This document shows, in pieces, positions 16,244-28,251 of a stretch of 64,000 bases of DNA. The notes under the pieces are model-generated. The model ran no database searches and had not been told where the DNA came from. It worked only from the letters and a program-made list of their open reading frames with translations. Source of the DNA: Paenibacillus azoreducens (GTDB taxonomy: Bacteria; Bacillota; Bacilli; Paenibacillales; Paenibacillaceae); contig NZ_AP025343.1 in the NCBI RefSeq assembly GCF_021654775.1, positions 6,824,001 through 6,888,000 on the forward strand, given 5' to 3'. Positions within the stretch are counted from its first letter, which is position 1; the number at the start of each line of letters is the position of its first letter. The position numbers were made by a program, and so were the translations under genes.

Positions 16244-17647
16244 TCACTTCAGAAAATCCGAAGCTTTCGAAAATTGGACGCCGGTATAGTAATGTTTCAG
16301 AATCTGGGTTGCGGTATAACCTTCTTTGGCCATACCTTCCGCTCCCCACTGACTCATGCCTACGCCATGTCCATAACCATAGGTTGTAATCAAAACATCG
16401 CTGCCGGAAGTCTTCCAGCTGAATACACTGGAGCGGAGACCCAGCTTCTCCCTGATCTCCCGTCCGCTGAATTTCATGCCGCCGATAGAGATTTCCTTAA
16501 TCCGGTGCCCTGCTGTTGTTGAGAGAATTTGAATGAAAGGCTGATGTTCGCCCGTCGCCGCTGCCGGAACCGCTTGCCCGGCTAATCCAAGCTTGGTCAA
16601 AAAGGCTTCCCGGCTCATCTTGACCGTCTCTTCATATCCCGGAGCCTGCTTGTCCCAAGGGCTGGACACGCTGCGCAAATACGGAATCTTTTGATTCCAG
16701 TAATCCTCCGAGTTTTCGGTATAACCGTTGCCGCTAGAGAAAAAGGATGCGGTGATCGGTTTGCCTTGATAGGTCATAATCGTATTGCGGCTTTCTTCCA
16801 CGGCCCGTTTCAGCTTAGCCAGTTCAGCTGTTTTGCTTTTCCACTGCTTTTCGAGCTGTTCCTTGGAAATGTAAGCTTGATGGTTAACCGTATCCGTTAC
16901 ATCTGCCTGCTTGTCGGGAACACCGCTGCGGTCCCCGTCGGCGATCCGGCGCATGATGAAGGTCCGTGCAGCTACCGCCTGGGCTTTTAATGCTTCGAGA
17001 TCAAACTTGGCCGGCATTTCGGCCGCAAGCACGCCGACGACGTAATCTTCGAGCGGCAGCGTCTCCACTTTACCCGTCTTCGACAGATAGACGGACACCT
17101 CCGGCTGTGTGAACACCTGGGGCACAGCCGGGGTTGCCGGCGCGGGCGCGGGTACGGGCGCCGGCGCCGGATCAGGCCGCTGGTGCGTCGTCACCACCAG
17201 CGCCGGGATCAGCAGCGCCAAGGCGAGCAGCCCCCCCGCCCATACGGCGGCGGGGGGCTGCCTGCGGGCGCTGCCCGGGCCCTGCGGCCGCCAGGCCTTG
17301 CGGCGGCCGCTCACGGCGGACGGCGCGGCCCATGGCCGCCGCCCGGGAGCGGGCCGGGCGCCTGCTGGCGCGCCCGGCTGCGGATGCCGGAGCGCTTCGC
17401 GCGGCTCCGGCGGCTCTGGCGCAGCGGCCTGCGGCGGCTGCGCGGCCCCGCCCGGCAGCACGCTTAGGCGCTGCCGGCTCTCTATCGGGCCGGGGTTCCG
17501 GCCCGGTGAGGTCCCGTCGGCCGGGCTATGCTGCCGGCCGGACTTTGCTTCCGCTTGTACGTCCGGTTGATCTATGGAAATATTCGGCTCCGCCGCTTCA
17601 TTTCTTTGTGCAACCGATACCTTGATTTGCGTTCGCGGGTCGTTCAT
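16244..17647 (-). CDS. spoIID: Stage II sporulation protein SpoIID with a long cytoplasmic extension
   Basis: The C-terminal ~310 residues match SpoIID/LytB: LEDYVVGVLAAEMPAKFDLE with the catalytic E210, AVAARTF, the GNGYTENSEDYW block and GYGHGVGMSQWGAEGMA. Known role: lytic transglycosylase acting with SpoIIM and SpoIIP to drive engulfment. The membrane helix is at residues 135-153, after a 134-residue Pro/Ala/Arg/Gly-rich segment, whereas B. subtilis SpoIID has almost no cytoplasmic part. The ATG at 17647 has GGAGG ten bases upstream, so the extension is probably translated. Codons for residues 65-175 are very GC-rich compared with the flanks. Confidence 0.9.
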   Translation of the reverse strand: MNDPRTQIKVSVAQRNEAAEPNISIDQPDVQAEAKSGRQHSPADGTSPGRNPGPIESRQRLSVLPGGAAQPPQAAAPEPPEPREALRHPQPGAPAGARPAPGRRPWAAPSAVSGRRKAWRPQGPGSARRQPPAAVWAGGLLALALLIPALVVTTHQRPDPAPAPVPAPAPATPAVPQVFTQPEVSVYLSKTGKVETLPLEDYVVGVLAAEMPAKFDLEALKAQAVAARTFIMRRIADGDRSGVPDKQADVTDTVNHQAYISKEQLEKQWKSKTAELAKLKRAVEESRNTIMTYQGKPITASFFSSGNGYTENSEDYWNQKIPYLRSVSSPWDKQAPGYEETVKMSREAFLTKLGLAGQAVPAAATGEHQPFIQILSTTAGHRIKEISIGGMKFSGREIREKLGLRSSVFSWKTSGSDVLITTYGYGHGVGMSQWGAEGMAKEGYTATQILKHYYTGVQFSKASDFLK

Positions 17648-18380
17648 ATTCTTTCAACCTCCATTGGTTCTTGATCATCCGTTTTGCTGATAGAGTTTGT
17701 TCGGTGAACCGCCGTCAATGGCAAGCCTCAAAACCGTACGTTGAAAGCTGTGCAGCGATTTCGGTTCCATATCGAGTGCCAGGGTGACGCTTCTAGCTCC
17801 CCTGTCTCTCTTTGCCGATATTTATAGTTATGAGCTTTTTGCAGATGATAGAACCGCTTTTTAAGAGAAAAGAAAGATTCATATGAATGGCCACGCCGCG
17901 CCAATTGGACTGCAATCATTATATAGACAAGAGATTCCTCGTGTATTTCTTGCAGCGCCGTTAGGAAATATCGATCGATACCTTCTCCGGTTTATACCGT
18001 CAGCTGGATGTAGATCTGCGCTTTCGTTGCCAAAACGGTCATCTTAATCGGGAAGCTCCAACAGTGGCAGCGTTGGCAGCGCTAAGCTGTCATTTAATCG
18101 ACACTCTCCGTTTTTGCGGAAATGACGAAAAAGGATCTATATACGAACTAAGAAAAAAACAACTAAGGAAAAAAAACGAACAAAAGAAAAGAATAAGGAA
18201 TAGGCGAGAGCGATCCATATTCAAAAGAAGAACCATTTTATAATTTTGAACCTGGGGGAAAGATTTACGGAAGCTGTAGCTTTTTTTGAAAAAAGCATCA
18301 TCGATGGAAAACATGCCGCAATCTGCAGTGCTGCTATCCATCCTTATAAGGAGAAACAGCCGAAACGTAAAACCATGCAA
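17648..18380. other. Gene-free stretch upstream of spoIID
   Basis: About 730 bases with no supported gene. Short ORFs are present on both strands but none has a ribosome site or known domain. The spoIID promoter must lie here; no convincing sigma-E match was found by eye. Confidence 0.5.
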
Positions 18381-18566
18381 AACTTTAAGGGACACAGCGG
18401 CCGCTATAGAGTCCAATTTCGACCATTTTGATTTCTAACGGACACAGATGCAGCTATTTTGAAAAAAATCTCCTTTTCGCGGTATTTCGGAGCAAATAAG
18501 CGCTGTGGTGACCGTTACATTTTTAAAATGGCTGTTTTAAGCCACTTAGCGGCCGTGATGTCCGTT
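18380..18566. repeat. Repeat family T1 units (GGACAC / GCGGCCGCTAT)
   Basis: Units such as GGGACACAGCGGCCGCTATA, TAACGGACACAGATGCAGCT and GCGGCCGTGATGTCCGTTAG occur here in both orientations. The same unit is tandemly repeated at 44850-45360. No coding function is apparent. Confidence 0.6.
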
Positions 18567-19032
18567 AGAAGTTGTGCGCAGATCCCGCGAGCAGTGTGGT
18601 GTTGTATAACGGGGGCTCGCTACTAGAAGTTCCACGCAGATCCCTGCGAGCGGTGTGACGTTGCTTGACGGAGGCTCGCCACTAGAAGTTGCGCGCTGAT
18701 CCCTGCGAGCAGTGTGGCGTTGTTTGACGGAGGCTCGCCTCTTAGACGTTGTGCGCAGATCCCGCGAGCAGTGTGGCGTTGTATAACGGGGGCTCGCTAC
18801 TAGAAGTTCCACGCAGGTCCCTTCGAGTGGTGTGACGTTTGACGGAGGCTCGCCACTAGAAGTTGTGCGCTGCTCCCTGCGAGCGGTGTGGCGTTGTTTG
18901 ACGGAGGCTCGCCTCTTAGACGTTGTGCGCAGATCTCGCGAGCAGTGTGGCGTTGTATAACGGGGGCTCGCTACTAGAAGTTCCACGCAGATCCCTGCGA
19001 GCGGTGTAGTGTTATATGACGGGGGTTCGCCA
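18567..19032. repeat. Minisatellite, eight ~58-bp units in ABC-ABC-AB order
   Basis: Unit starts are at 18567 (A), 18625 (B), 18684 (C), 18744 (A), 18802 (B), 18858 (C), 18918 (A) and 18976 (B). A, B and C units differ in set positions, and like units are ~175 bases apart, so whole triplets were duplicated. Nearly every unit has GCGAGC and GCTCGC about 22 bases apart, able to form a hairpin; in the last unit the arm is GTTCGC, a G-T pair. There are no spacers, so it is not a CRISPR array. Confidence 0.85.
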
Positions 19033-19064
19033 TTTTCCAGTCCTTATTCGGCGGTATTCGCAAT

Positions 19065-19175
19065 AAGAAAAACGTCTATCGACGTACTTTCAGGTAGACA
19101 GACCGCTTTTAACAGATATCTTTCTTGCGATATCAGGATGCCCCTCCCCGAAGGTTACGCTGTCTGATATCTTAA
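19065..19175 (+). repeat. Structured repeat family R, copy R2
   Basis: It runs from AAGAAAAACGTCTATCG to GATATCTTAA (111 bases). Stems: AAGAAA with TTTCTT, GTCT with AGAC, and the 3' hairpin GATATCAG with CTGATATC. It abuts the murA terminator. Confidence 0.85.
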
Positions 19176-19220
19176 ACAAAAAGAGCTGCCTCAGGTCAGA
19201 TGACCTTTGAAGGCAGCTCT
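19176..19220 (-). terminator. Intrinsic terminator of murA
   Basis: AGAGCTGCCT (19182-19191) pairs with AGGCAGCTCT (19211-19220) around an inner AGGTCA-TGACCT stem. On the minus strand the stem ends in CTCTTTTTGTTT. Confidence 0.85.
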
Positions 19221-19316
19221 CTCGCTACTCGCTATATCGAACTCTGTTACAGTCCATGTTCTTACTCATTCCGGCACAATGTTATGAAAAAACAGAAAAT
19301 GTAATGCAATCAACCG

Positions 19317-20660
19317 TTATACCCAAGTCGGCTGAATGTTGAATAACGGAACCTCTTCTTCCACTTCCATCTTTTTCTTGGTTGTCTCCAATGCCTTTTC
19401 TTCGATGGAGACACGCCATATATCGGCGCCAAGCGCAGAAAGTTTCTCTGCCAAATCCACGTAACCGCGATCGATATGATGGACTCCGCTTACTTCAGTC
19501 GTACCTTCGGAAACGAGGCCTGCAAGAATCAGCGCCGCACCAGCGCGCAAATCCGTTGCGCAAACTTTGGCGCCCTTCAGGTTGGCTCCTCCCGTGACAA
19601 TCGCCGAACGTCCTTCAACCTTGATTTCCGCATTCATGAGTTGGAACTCATCAACATGCATAAAACGATTTTCGAATACCGTTTCGGTTACAACACTCGT
19701 CCCTTCCGATTTCAACAACAGCGCCATCATTTGCGACTGCATATCGGTAGGAAAGCCAGGGTAAGGAAGGGTTTTGATATCCACTGCCTTCAGTGGATGA
19801 TTCGCTGTCACGCGAATGCCGTTTTCATCCGGCTCAACCGTGACACCCATTTCTTCCATCTTGGAGATGACTGGTGCAAGATGGTCCGCAATCGCACCTT
19901 CCACATAAACGTCTCCGCCGGTAATTGCAGCAGCTACCATAAATGTGCCTGCTTCAATCCGGTCCGGGATGACCGTATGCTCGGTTCCGTGCAGCTTCTC
20001 AACACCTTCAATGCGAATTACGCCGGTACCTGCGCCGCGAACCTTAGCGCCCATCCCGTTCAGGTAGTTGGCCAAATCGACAATTTCCGGCTCTTTCGCC
20101 GCATTTTCGATCACGGTCGTTCCTTCAGCCAAAGTGGCAGCCATCATAATATTTTCAGTAGCACCTACGCTGGCTACATCCAAATAGATTTTAGCCCCGC
20201 GCAATCTGCCATTAATTTTCGCTTCAATATAGCCTTGTCCAAGACTGATCTCGGCCCCCAATGCTTCGAAGCCTTTCAAATGTTGGTCGATCGGTCTGGT
20301 TCCAATTGCGCATCCTCCGGGCAAAGAAATTCGTGTATGCCCCATTCTCGCAAGCAGCGGACCCATCACAAGAAAAGAAGCGCGCATTTTTCGCACCCAT
20401 TCATAAGGTGCTTCGCAAGAGGAAATAGCTTGGGCATTGACCCTCATTACATTATTTTCATATGTAATGCCTGCACCTATGGATTCCAACACTTTGCTGA
20501 TTGTAATTACATCGTCAAGAGGAGGTGCGTCGACAATGACGCTTACTCCTTCTTCCCCAAGAAGAGAGGCAGCGATGATCGGAAGAACTGAATTTTTTGC
20601 TCCGCTGACTTTCACGCTTCCGGTCAGTTTATTGCCACCGCGGACGATAAATTTGCTCAT
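19317..20660 (-). CDS. murA: UDP-N-acetylglucosamine 1-carboxyvinyltransferase MurA
   Basis: From the ATG at 20660 the protein has 447 residues (GGAGG eight bases upstream; the adjacent ATG at 20663 is five bases away; the 16-codon longer form lacks a ribosome site). Motifs: [20 protein letters not shown] at the N-terminus, the active-site cysteine C117 in [15 protein letters not shown] (the fosfomycin target), and [13 protein letters not shown]. Role: first committed step of peptidoglycan synthesis, enolpyruvyl transfer from PEP to UDP-GlcNAc. Its place between the DUF1146 gene and spoIID matches B. subtilis murAA. Confidence 0.95.
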   Translation of the reverse strand: MSKFIVRGGNKLTGSVKVSGAKNSVLPIIAASLLGEEGVSVIVDAPPLDDVITISKVLESIGAGITYENNVMRVNAQAISSCEAPYEWVRKMRASFLVMGPLLARMGHTRISLPGGCAIGTRPIDQHLKGFEALGAEISLGQGYIEAKINGRLRGAKIYLDVASVGATENIMMAATLAEGTTVIENAAKEPEIVDLANYLNGMGAKVRGAGTGVIRIEGVEKLHGTEHTVIPDRIEAGTFMVAAAITGGDVYVEGAIADHLAPVISKMEEMGVTVEPDENGIRVTANHPLKAVDIKTLPYPGFPTDMQSQMMALLLKSEGTSVVTETVFENRFMHVDEFQLMNAEIKVEGRSAIVTGGANLKGAKVCATDLRAGAALILAGLVSEGTTEVSGVHHIDRGYVDLAEKLSALGADIWRVSIEEKALETTKKKMEVEEEVPLFNIQPTWV

Positions 20661-21049
20661 CATGATTCCCTCCGCGTTCATTTTTTTCCACAAATTCTTT
20701 ATTTTCAAGAATTACATTCTGAATTCCCTAACCTTCATCTTAACACCGACCAATTCACAGATACAAGCGTTTTTTAGCGAATGAGGCCCAGAACACAATT
20801 TTAACTAAGTCTAAAGACCTACTACTAATTTCAGCCGGGTTTTTTTAATGAATACGGAGGGATTCTGATTTGTACCGATTCTGCTGTGTTAGTCTCTCGG
20901 CAGCCGTTCAGTAGGTATTTTCCAAGCATTAAAATCTTGTTGTATTCATTGTTGACATAAAAAAATGTTATTATTCGACAAACATATCGTTGGTTCGACA
21001 AACCTGTCAAAACAAAAATCTAACTGACTTATACCCAAATCAGCCCGCG
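20661..21049. other. Upstream region of murA
   Basis: These 389 AT-rich bases contain no supported gene. They presumably hold the murA promoter and the end of the DUF1146 transcript, but no clear match was picked out. Confidence 0.45.
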
Positions 21050-21307
21050 TTAAAACATATACTTGATCATTTGGCTCCAATTCAAATAGTCCAGCAGAAA
21101 TCTCGCAACGAAGTGCCCCAATATGATGGCCAGCAGCAAATGGAGAAGCTTGCCTTGAGCACTCTTCGGAAAGCGGATAAACAAATCCAGCTTCAAATTT
21201 TGCAGTGCCCACCAAGATAGGCCAATACAGATCAGAGAGACAATAATCGAAATCAAACCGTTGACGCCTAAACTGCCAACCAACTGATTACCGAAGTTTG
21301 AATCCAC
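21050..21307 (-). CDS. ywzB: DUF1146 (YwzB-like) small membrane protein
   Basis: The 85-residue protein has two membrane segments (VNGLISIIVSLICIGLSWWA and LLHLLLAIILGHFVARFLL) and the DUF1146 core WWALQNLKLDLFIRFPKSAQ. The function is unknown. B. subtilis ywzB lies at the same place, between the atp operon and murAA. An 866-base repeat-rich gap separates it from atpC. Confidence 0.85.
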   Translation of the reverse strand: MDSNFGNQLVGSLGVNGLISIIVSLICIGLSWWALQNLKLDLFIRFPKSAQGKLLHLLLAIILGHFVARFLLDYLNWSQMIKYMF

Positions 21308-21366
21308 CTATGACGCCCCCATCCTTATTAGCCTTAAAAGAATAATTCAAAAAGTCCGCTTTTGAT

Positions 21367-21477
21367 AAGAAAAACGTCTATCGATGTACTTTCTAGGAAG
21401 ACAGACCGCACTTAGCGGTACTTTTTCTTGCGATATAAGGATGTGAGATCCCCGTAGTTTATACTTTCTTATATCTT
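21367..21477 (+). repeat. Structured repeat family R, copy R3
   Basis: It starts AAGAAAAACGTCTATCGATG and ends TTATATCTT. Stems: AAGAAAAA with TTTTTCTT, CCGC with GCGG, 3' hairpin GATATAAG with CTTATATC. It is joined head-to-tail to R4. Confidence 0.88.
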
Positions 21478-21591
21478 AAGAAAAACGTCTATCGATGTAC
21501 TTTCTAAGAAGACAGACCGCATATAGCGGATGTTTTTCTTGCGATATAGAATTCCATCAGCGTAGCTAGAACTTGTAAATTCTATATCTAA
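21478..21591 (+). repeat. Structured repeat family R, copy R4
   Basis: It starts AAGAAAAACGTCTATCGATG and ends TATATCTAA. Stems: AAGAAAAAC with GTTTTTCTT, CCGC with GCGG, 3' hairpin GATATAGAATT with AATTCTATATC (11 perfect pairs). Confidence 0.88.
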
Positions 21592-22130
21592 CACGAAGCG
21601 AATCAGGAAACCACCCGACATCGAATCTTGAATTCAGCTGGGCCTAAGCAGATGCTTTCGAAGTATGTTTCCTTCGGAAATATTTTAGGTATTCACACCT
21701 GATTGCAGGCAGATGCTTCCGAAGGGGTTTCTTCGAAAACGTGTAGCTCCGCTCCTCAGTCCCTAGCTTCATCCAACTAAAGCGCGCGCAGCTCCCAGCG
21801 CGCGGTGCTTCGCTACATGACGGCGGTCGATTGAACCACGTTTTGAAAAACCGCGATTCGGAAGCATAGGCTTCGGTGCTGAAAGCCGACCTTTTTGAAC
21901 TTCCCATAAAAATATTCCCAGGACCTATTATATAATACTTGGCTTCGCACTAGGAAATCCAGCTTCAAATTTGTTAATTTTAATTTTTTTTAAAAAAAGC
22001 GCTTACTTCCTGGCGATTGAACTATAATTTCCTCGGAAATATTTCCTTTTTTTGCGCTGTAGCCAAATGATCCAGCTTGTTTCGACAATTTCCTTAAGGT
22101 TTCGTCGTCCATAGAATATGCTGAATTTCA

Positions 22131-22166
22131 ATAAAACAGCCCGTCTCCATCATAGAGAGACGGGCT
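22131..22166 (-). terminator. Intrinsic terminator of the atp operon
   Basis: AGCCCGTCTC (22138-22147) pairs with GAGACGGGCT (22157-22166), followed on the minus strand by GTTTTATT. It lies eight bases past the atpC stop. Confidence 0.88.
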
Positions 22167-22173
22167 GCACGGC

Positions 22174-22584
22174 TTATTTATTGCTGCTGTAAACCTTGAT
22201 TCGGTTCATGGCTTTTTTCAGAGACAGTTCCGCGCGGCGGAAATCAATCTCATCCTGTTTGTCTTTGAATGCAAGACGACGTTCTGCGCGTTCTTTGGCT
22301 GCTTCAGCCCGCTGCAAATCGATTTCTTCCGCTGCTTCGGCGCTTTCCGCGAGTACAACAACTTTGTCCTTGCGGACTTCTACAAAACCGCCATTGACCG
22401 CGATATAGCTGGTTTTTTTGGCAGTTTTGATCGCAAGCGGAGCGACCTGAAGCGGGGTAACCATAGGAATGTGTCCCGGCAGGATTCCGAGTTCGCCTTC
22501 CACACCCCGAACCGTCAGGCTTTCTACCTCTCCGGAATAAGCCAAGTGATCCGGCGTCACGATTTCCAATAAAAAGGTACTCAC
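22174..22584 (-). CDS. atpC: F1 ATP synthase epsilon subunit
   Basis: The protein (136 residues from the GTG at 22584) has the beta-barrel STFLLEIVTPDHLAYSGEVE, the GELGILPGHIPMVTPL motif and a C-terminal helical hairpin rich in Ala, Glu and Arg. Role: central-stalk subunit that couples and can inhibit rotation. AGGAGGG touches the ATG at 22590, so the GTG two codons later, seven bases from the ribosome site, is the more likely start. It is the last gene of the operon. Confidence 0.95.
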   Translation of the reverse strand: MSTFLLEIVTPDHLAYSGEVESLTVRGVEGELGILPGHIPMVTPLQVAPLAIKTAKKTSYIAVNGGFVEVRKDKVVVLAESAEAAEEIDLQRAEAAKERAERRLAFKDKQDEIDFRRAELSLKKAMNRIKVYSSNK

Positions 22585-22639
22585 TTTCATCCCTCCTGAA
22601 CAGCTCGCATCGGAAGCTCAAAGCTTCCCTCTGCAGGAC

Positions 22640-24085
<1,446 letters not shown>

Positions 24086-24156
24086 TCATCGTAAGCTGCA
24101 AGTAGCTTTAGGCCATATTCCGTTCATGGTTATTCCATACAAAATAAAACTTCGTT

Positions 24157-25023
24157 TTATTGTTGAGCGCTGGCTCCAGCCACAATCTCCGTAATCTCCT
24201 GAGTAATGGCTGCCTGACGTGCACGGTTATAGGTAAGCGTCAATTCGTTGATAATCTTGGTCGCATTTTTCGTCGCCGAGCCCATCGCCGTCATTTTCGC
24301 TCCAAGCTCACTCGCCTTGCCGTCCAGCAATGCGCCAAAAATCAAAGTTTCCGCATATCTCGGCAGAAGCGCCTCAAGCACGACTTCCGGAGACGGCTCG
24401 TACTCATAACTTGCCGTTACGCCGGTTGCTTTGCTTTCCACGTTTTCCATCGGCAGAAGCTGATCCACTTCAGGAATTTGAGTCAGTGCGTTCACGAAAC
24501 GGTTGTAACAAATAAACAGCTCGTCGATCTGAGAGTCTTCAAACTGACGTACCGCTGCATAAGCGATGGATTTGATATCCGAGAAAGAAGGCGTATCGGA
24601 AAGATCCGTAACCTCCTGAACAACCGGCATCTCCCGGCGGCGGAAGTAATCACGGCCTTTGCGTCCGATGATGAAAATGACGTATTCGTCGGAAGACTTG
24701 TGCTTCTCTTTGATCGTCGCCATCACTTTCTTTAAGATGTTGGCATTGTATCCGCCGCAAAGACCGCGATCTGAGGTAATCACCAGATAACCGGTCTTTT
24801 TCACGGGGCGTTTCTCAAACATCGGATGGCTGATGCCTGTCGTACCGGAAGCGATGCTGGACACCACTTCTTTCAGCTTATCAGAGTAAGGACGGGCATG
24901 CTGTGCCATCTCCTGGGCTTTTCTGAGCTTGGAGGCAGCGACCATTTCCATCGCTTTCGTGATTTGCTTCGTACCTTGAATACTCTTGATCTGACGTTTA
25001 ATTTCACGCAATCCTCTTGCCAT
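24157..25023 (-). CDS. atpG: F1 ATP synthase gamma subunit
   Basis: From the ATG at 25023 the protein has 288 residues and begins with the family start MARGLREIKRQIKSIQGTKQ followed by ITKAMEMVAASKLRKAQ. It also has ITSDRGLCGGYNANILKK and the C-terminal coil LTYNRARQAAITQEITEIV. The upstream in-frame stretch up to 25074 is made of the hairpin array, not gamma sequence. Role: rotating shaft. The 232 bases between atpA and this gene carry that array. Confidence 0.97.
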   Translation of the reverse strand: MARGLREIKRQIKSIQGTKQITKAMEMVAASKLRKAQEMAQHARPYSDKLKEVVSSIASGTTGISHPMFEKRPVKKTGYLVITSDRGLCGGYNANILKKVMATIKEKHKSSDEYVIFIIGRKGRDYFRRREMPVVQEVTDLSDTPSFSDIKSIAYAAVRQFEDSQIDELFICYNRFVNALTQIPEVDQLLPMENVESKATGVTASYEYEPSPEVVLEALLPRYAETLIFGALLDGKASELGAKMTAMGSATKNATKIINELTLTYNRARQAAITQEITEIVAGASAQQ

Positions 25024-25040
25024 GTTTTCACCACCTTCAA

Positions 25041-25185
25041 GCTTTGGCAAAGCCAAAGCTGACTTCGTAAGCATGAGCTAAACTTTGGCAGAGCCAAAGT
25101 TACTTCGTAAGCATTCGCTTAGCTTTGACTGAAAGCCAAAGCTGCCTTCGTAAGCATAGGCTTAAACTTTGGCAGAGCCAAAGTT
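25041..25185 (-). repeat. Array of four related hairpins between atpA and atpG
   Basis: Inverted repeats follow each other: AGCTTTGGC/GCCAAAGCT (25040-25060), AACTTTGGC/GCCAAAGTT (about 25081-25101), AGCTTTG/CAAAGCT (about 25120-25143) and AACTTTGGC/GCCAAAGTT (about 25165-25186). They are spaced by copies of CTTCGTAAGCAT. The change from G-C to A-T at the second stem position is made on both arms, so pairing is kept. There is no T-run, so it is not a standard terminator. Confidence 0.8.
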
Positions 25186-25255
25186 ACTTTGTAAGGCCCG
25201 TATATTCTTGAAAAAGATGAACCCGAGCCTTGCGGCCCGGTTCATTCTTATTGAC

Positions 25256-26776
<1,521 letters not shown>

Positions 26777-26786
26777 TCACCCCTAT

Positions 26787-27332
26787 CTACTGTGCTCGTC
26801 TATTAAAAGACTGTTCAAGCCGTTCCAGCTTCCCTGCCAAACTTCCGTCATACAGCTTGTCGCCGATCATGACTTTGATGCCGCCGAGCAGGCTCTTATC
26901 AACCACGTTATTCACGCGAATTTTCTTGTTAGCCAAAACTCCAAATTGTGCAGCAACGATTTCCCGTTCCTGCTCACTCAGCGGATAAGTGGAGTACACC
27001 GTAGCATCCGCAATTCCAAGGCTTTCGCCTTCGATCCGAATATAGCTATCCAGAAGATCTGAAAGGAGATCAGCTCTGCCCCGCTCAATGAGCAGTTCAA
27101 TCGTATTCACGACCGGCTGGGATACTTTACCTTGAAGGGCTTTCTTCAGCACATCCACTTTCACGGAGACGGAAATGTTAGGCGCGGAGATAAACTTCTG
27201 TACATCGTCGCTTTGAAGAGCCTCTACGACGCTTTTCAGCTCCTGCTCGACTTCCAGTGTTTTCTGCTGCTGCGCAGCCACTTCAAACAGCGCCTTTGCA
27301 TAACGCTTGGCTGCTAGTGTTTCCCGGCTCAT
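26787..27332 (-). CDS. atpH: F1Fo ATP synthase delta subunit (OSCP)
   Basis: The 181-residue protein has the N-terminal helical domain LAAKRYAKALFEVAAQQ and the C-terminal VDKSLLGGIKVMIGDKLYDG signature. Role: peripheral stalk link between F1 and subunit b. The ATG overlaps the atpF stop by four bases, so translation is coupled. Confidence 0.97.
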   Translation of the reverse strand: MSRETLAAKRYAKALFEVAAQQQKTLEVEQELKSVVEALQSDDVQKFISAPNISVSVKVDVLKKALQGKVSQPVVNTIELLIERGRADLLSDLLDSYIRIEGESLGIADATVYSTYPLSEQEREIVAAQFGVLANKKIRVNNVVDKSLLGGIKVMIGDKLYDGSLAGKLERLEQSFNRRAQ

Positions 27333-27817
27333 GGTCTGCCTCCTACCTCTTTAAGGTATTTGTCCACGAGCTCTTCCTGCGCGCTGTCGCTGCTTACTTC
27401 CTTCTCAAGCAGCTTGGAAGCGATCTTCACGGAGACGGCGCCAACTTCGTCGCGCAGCTCCTGAACCGCTTTTTTCTTCTCATTAGCGATATCGCGGACA
27501 GCTTCTTCTTTAAGGCGCGTTGCTTCTTCTCTTGCTTCAGCCATTAACTGATCAGCCTGTTTGCCGCTCGTTTTCTTGGACTGTTCGATAATTTCGTATG
27601 CTTCCTTGCGAGCGGCTTCGAGGGCTTGCTTCTGCTCCTCTACGTAAGCGACTGCCTGCTCGCGGGTTTGCGAAGCTTCGTTCATCTGCTGCATCACCAG
27701 CTCACGGCGTTTCTCCATGACGGAAAAAAGCGGTCCGAAAGCATATTTGTTGAGAAGCAGATAGAGAATCACGAATGCAATGATCGCGAGTACAAAAGAC
27801 GCGTAGTTAATACTCAA
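27329..27817 (-). CDS. atpF: Fo ATP synthase subunit b
   Basis: The 162-residue protein has one N-terminal membrane helix (FVLAIIAFVILYLLLNKYAF) and a long charged coiled coil rich in Ala, Glu, Lys and Arg. Role: peripheral stalk. The start is TTG at 27817, with AGGAG eight bases upstream; there is no suitable ATG. It overlaps atpH by four bases. Confidence 0.96.
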   Translation of the reverse strand: MSINYASFVLAIIAFVILYLLLNKYAFGPLFSVMEKRRELVMQQMNEASQTREQAVAYVEEQKQALEAARKEAYEIIEQSKKTSGKQADQLMAEAREEATRLKEEAVRDIANEKKKAVQELRDEVGAVSVKIASKLLEKEVSSDSAQEELVDKYLKEVGGRP

Positions 27818-27941
27818 ATCTAGTCACTCCTTTCCGGTGCACGTACACTGCCGTTCACTCTCGCTTCCTACAGATTAAAATCTGGCGACTAAAAAGAAGG
27901 CGTGGATGGCCGTGGCCCTCCCCGCCAAACCCTGCATGGTA

Positions 27942-28190
<249 letters not shown>

Positions 28191-28251
28191 TTAGTTGTAT
28201 GAATTTATGATTAGTTAAGAGTGAAGCCTAACTCCAAGCTTAACTTTGAAC

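Larger units (their letters stand above)
21345..21901. mobile_element. MITE family M2, copy 2, broken by the R3-R4 pair
   Basis: The left end TTCAAAAAGTCCGCTTTTGA and the right end GCTGAAAGCCGACCTTTTTG match the intact copy at 51157-51362. The outer bases of the inverted ends are decayed. The R3-R4 pair is inserted after TTTTGAT at 21366, and the MITE resumes CACGAAGCGAATCAGGAAAC at 21592. Extra GC-rich sequence (~21780-21835) is absent from copy 1. Confidence 0.75.

Noticed and set aside
18546..18986. 146-codon minus-strand ORF with repeated VELLVASPRYTTPHCSRDLR-type peptides
   Set aside because: It is the read-through of the minisatellite; there is no ribosome site and the repeats are not all multiples of three bases.
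18567..19032. Possible CRISPR array
   Set aside because: Units are contiguous with no unique spacers and no cas gene is in the window; the same applies to 38030-38345.
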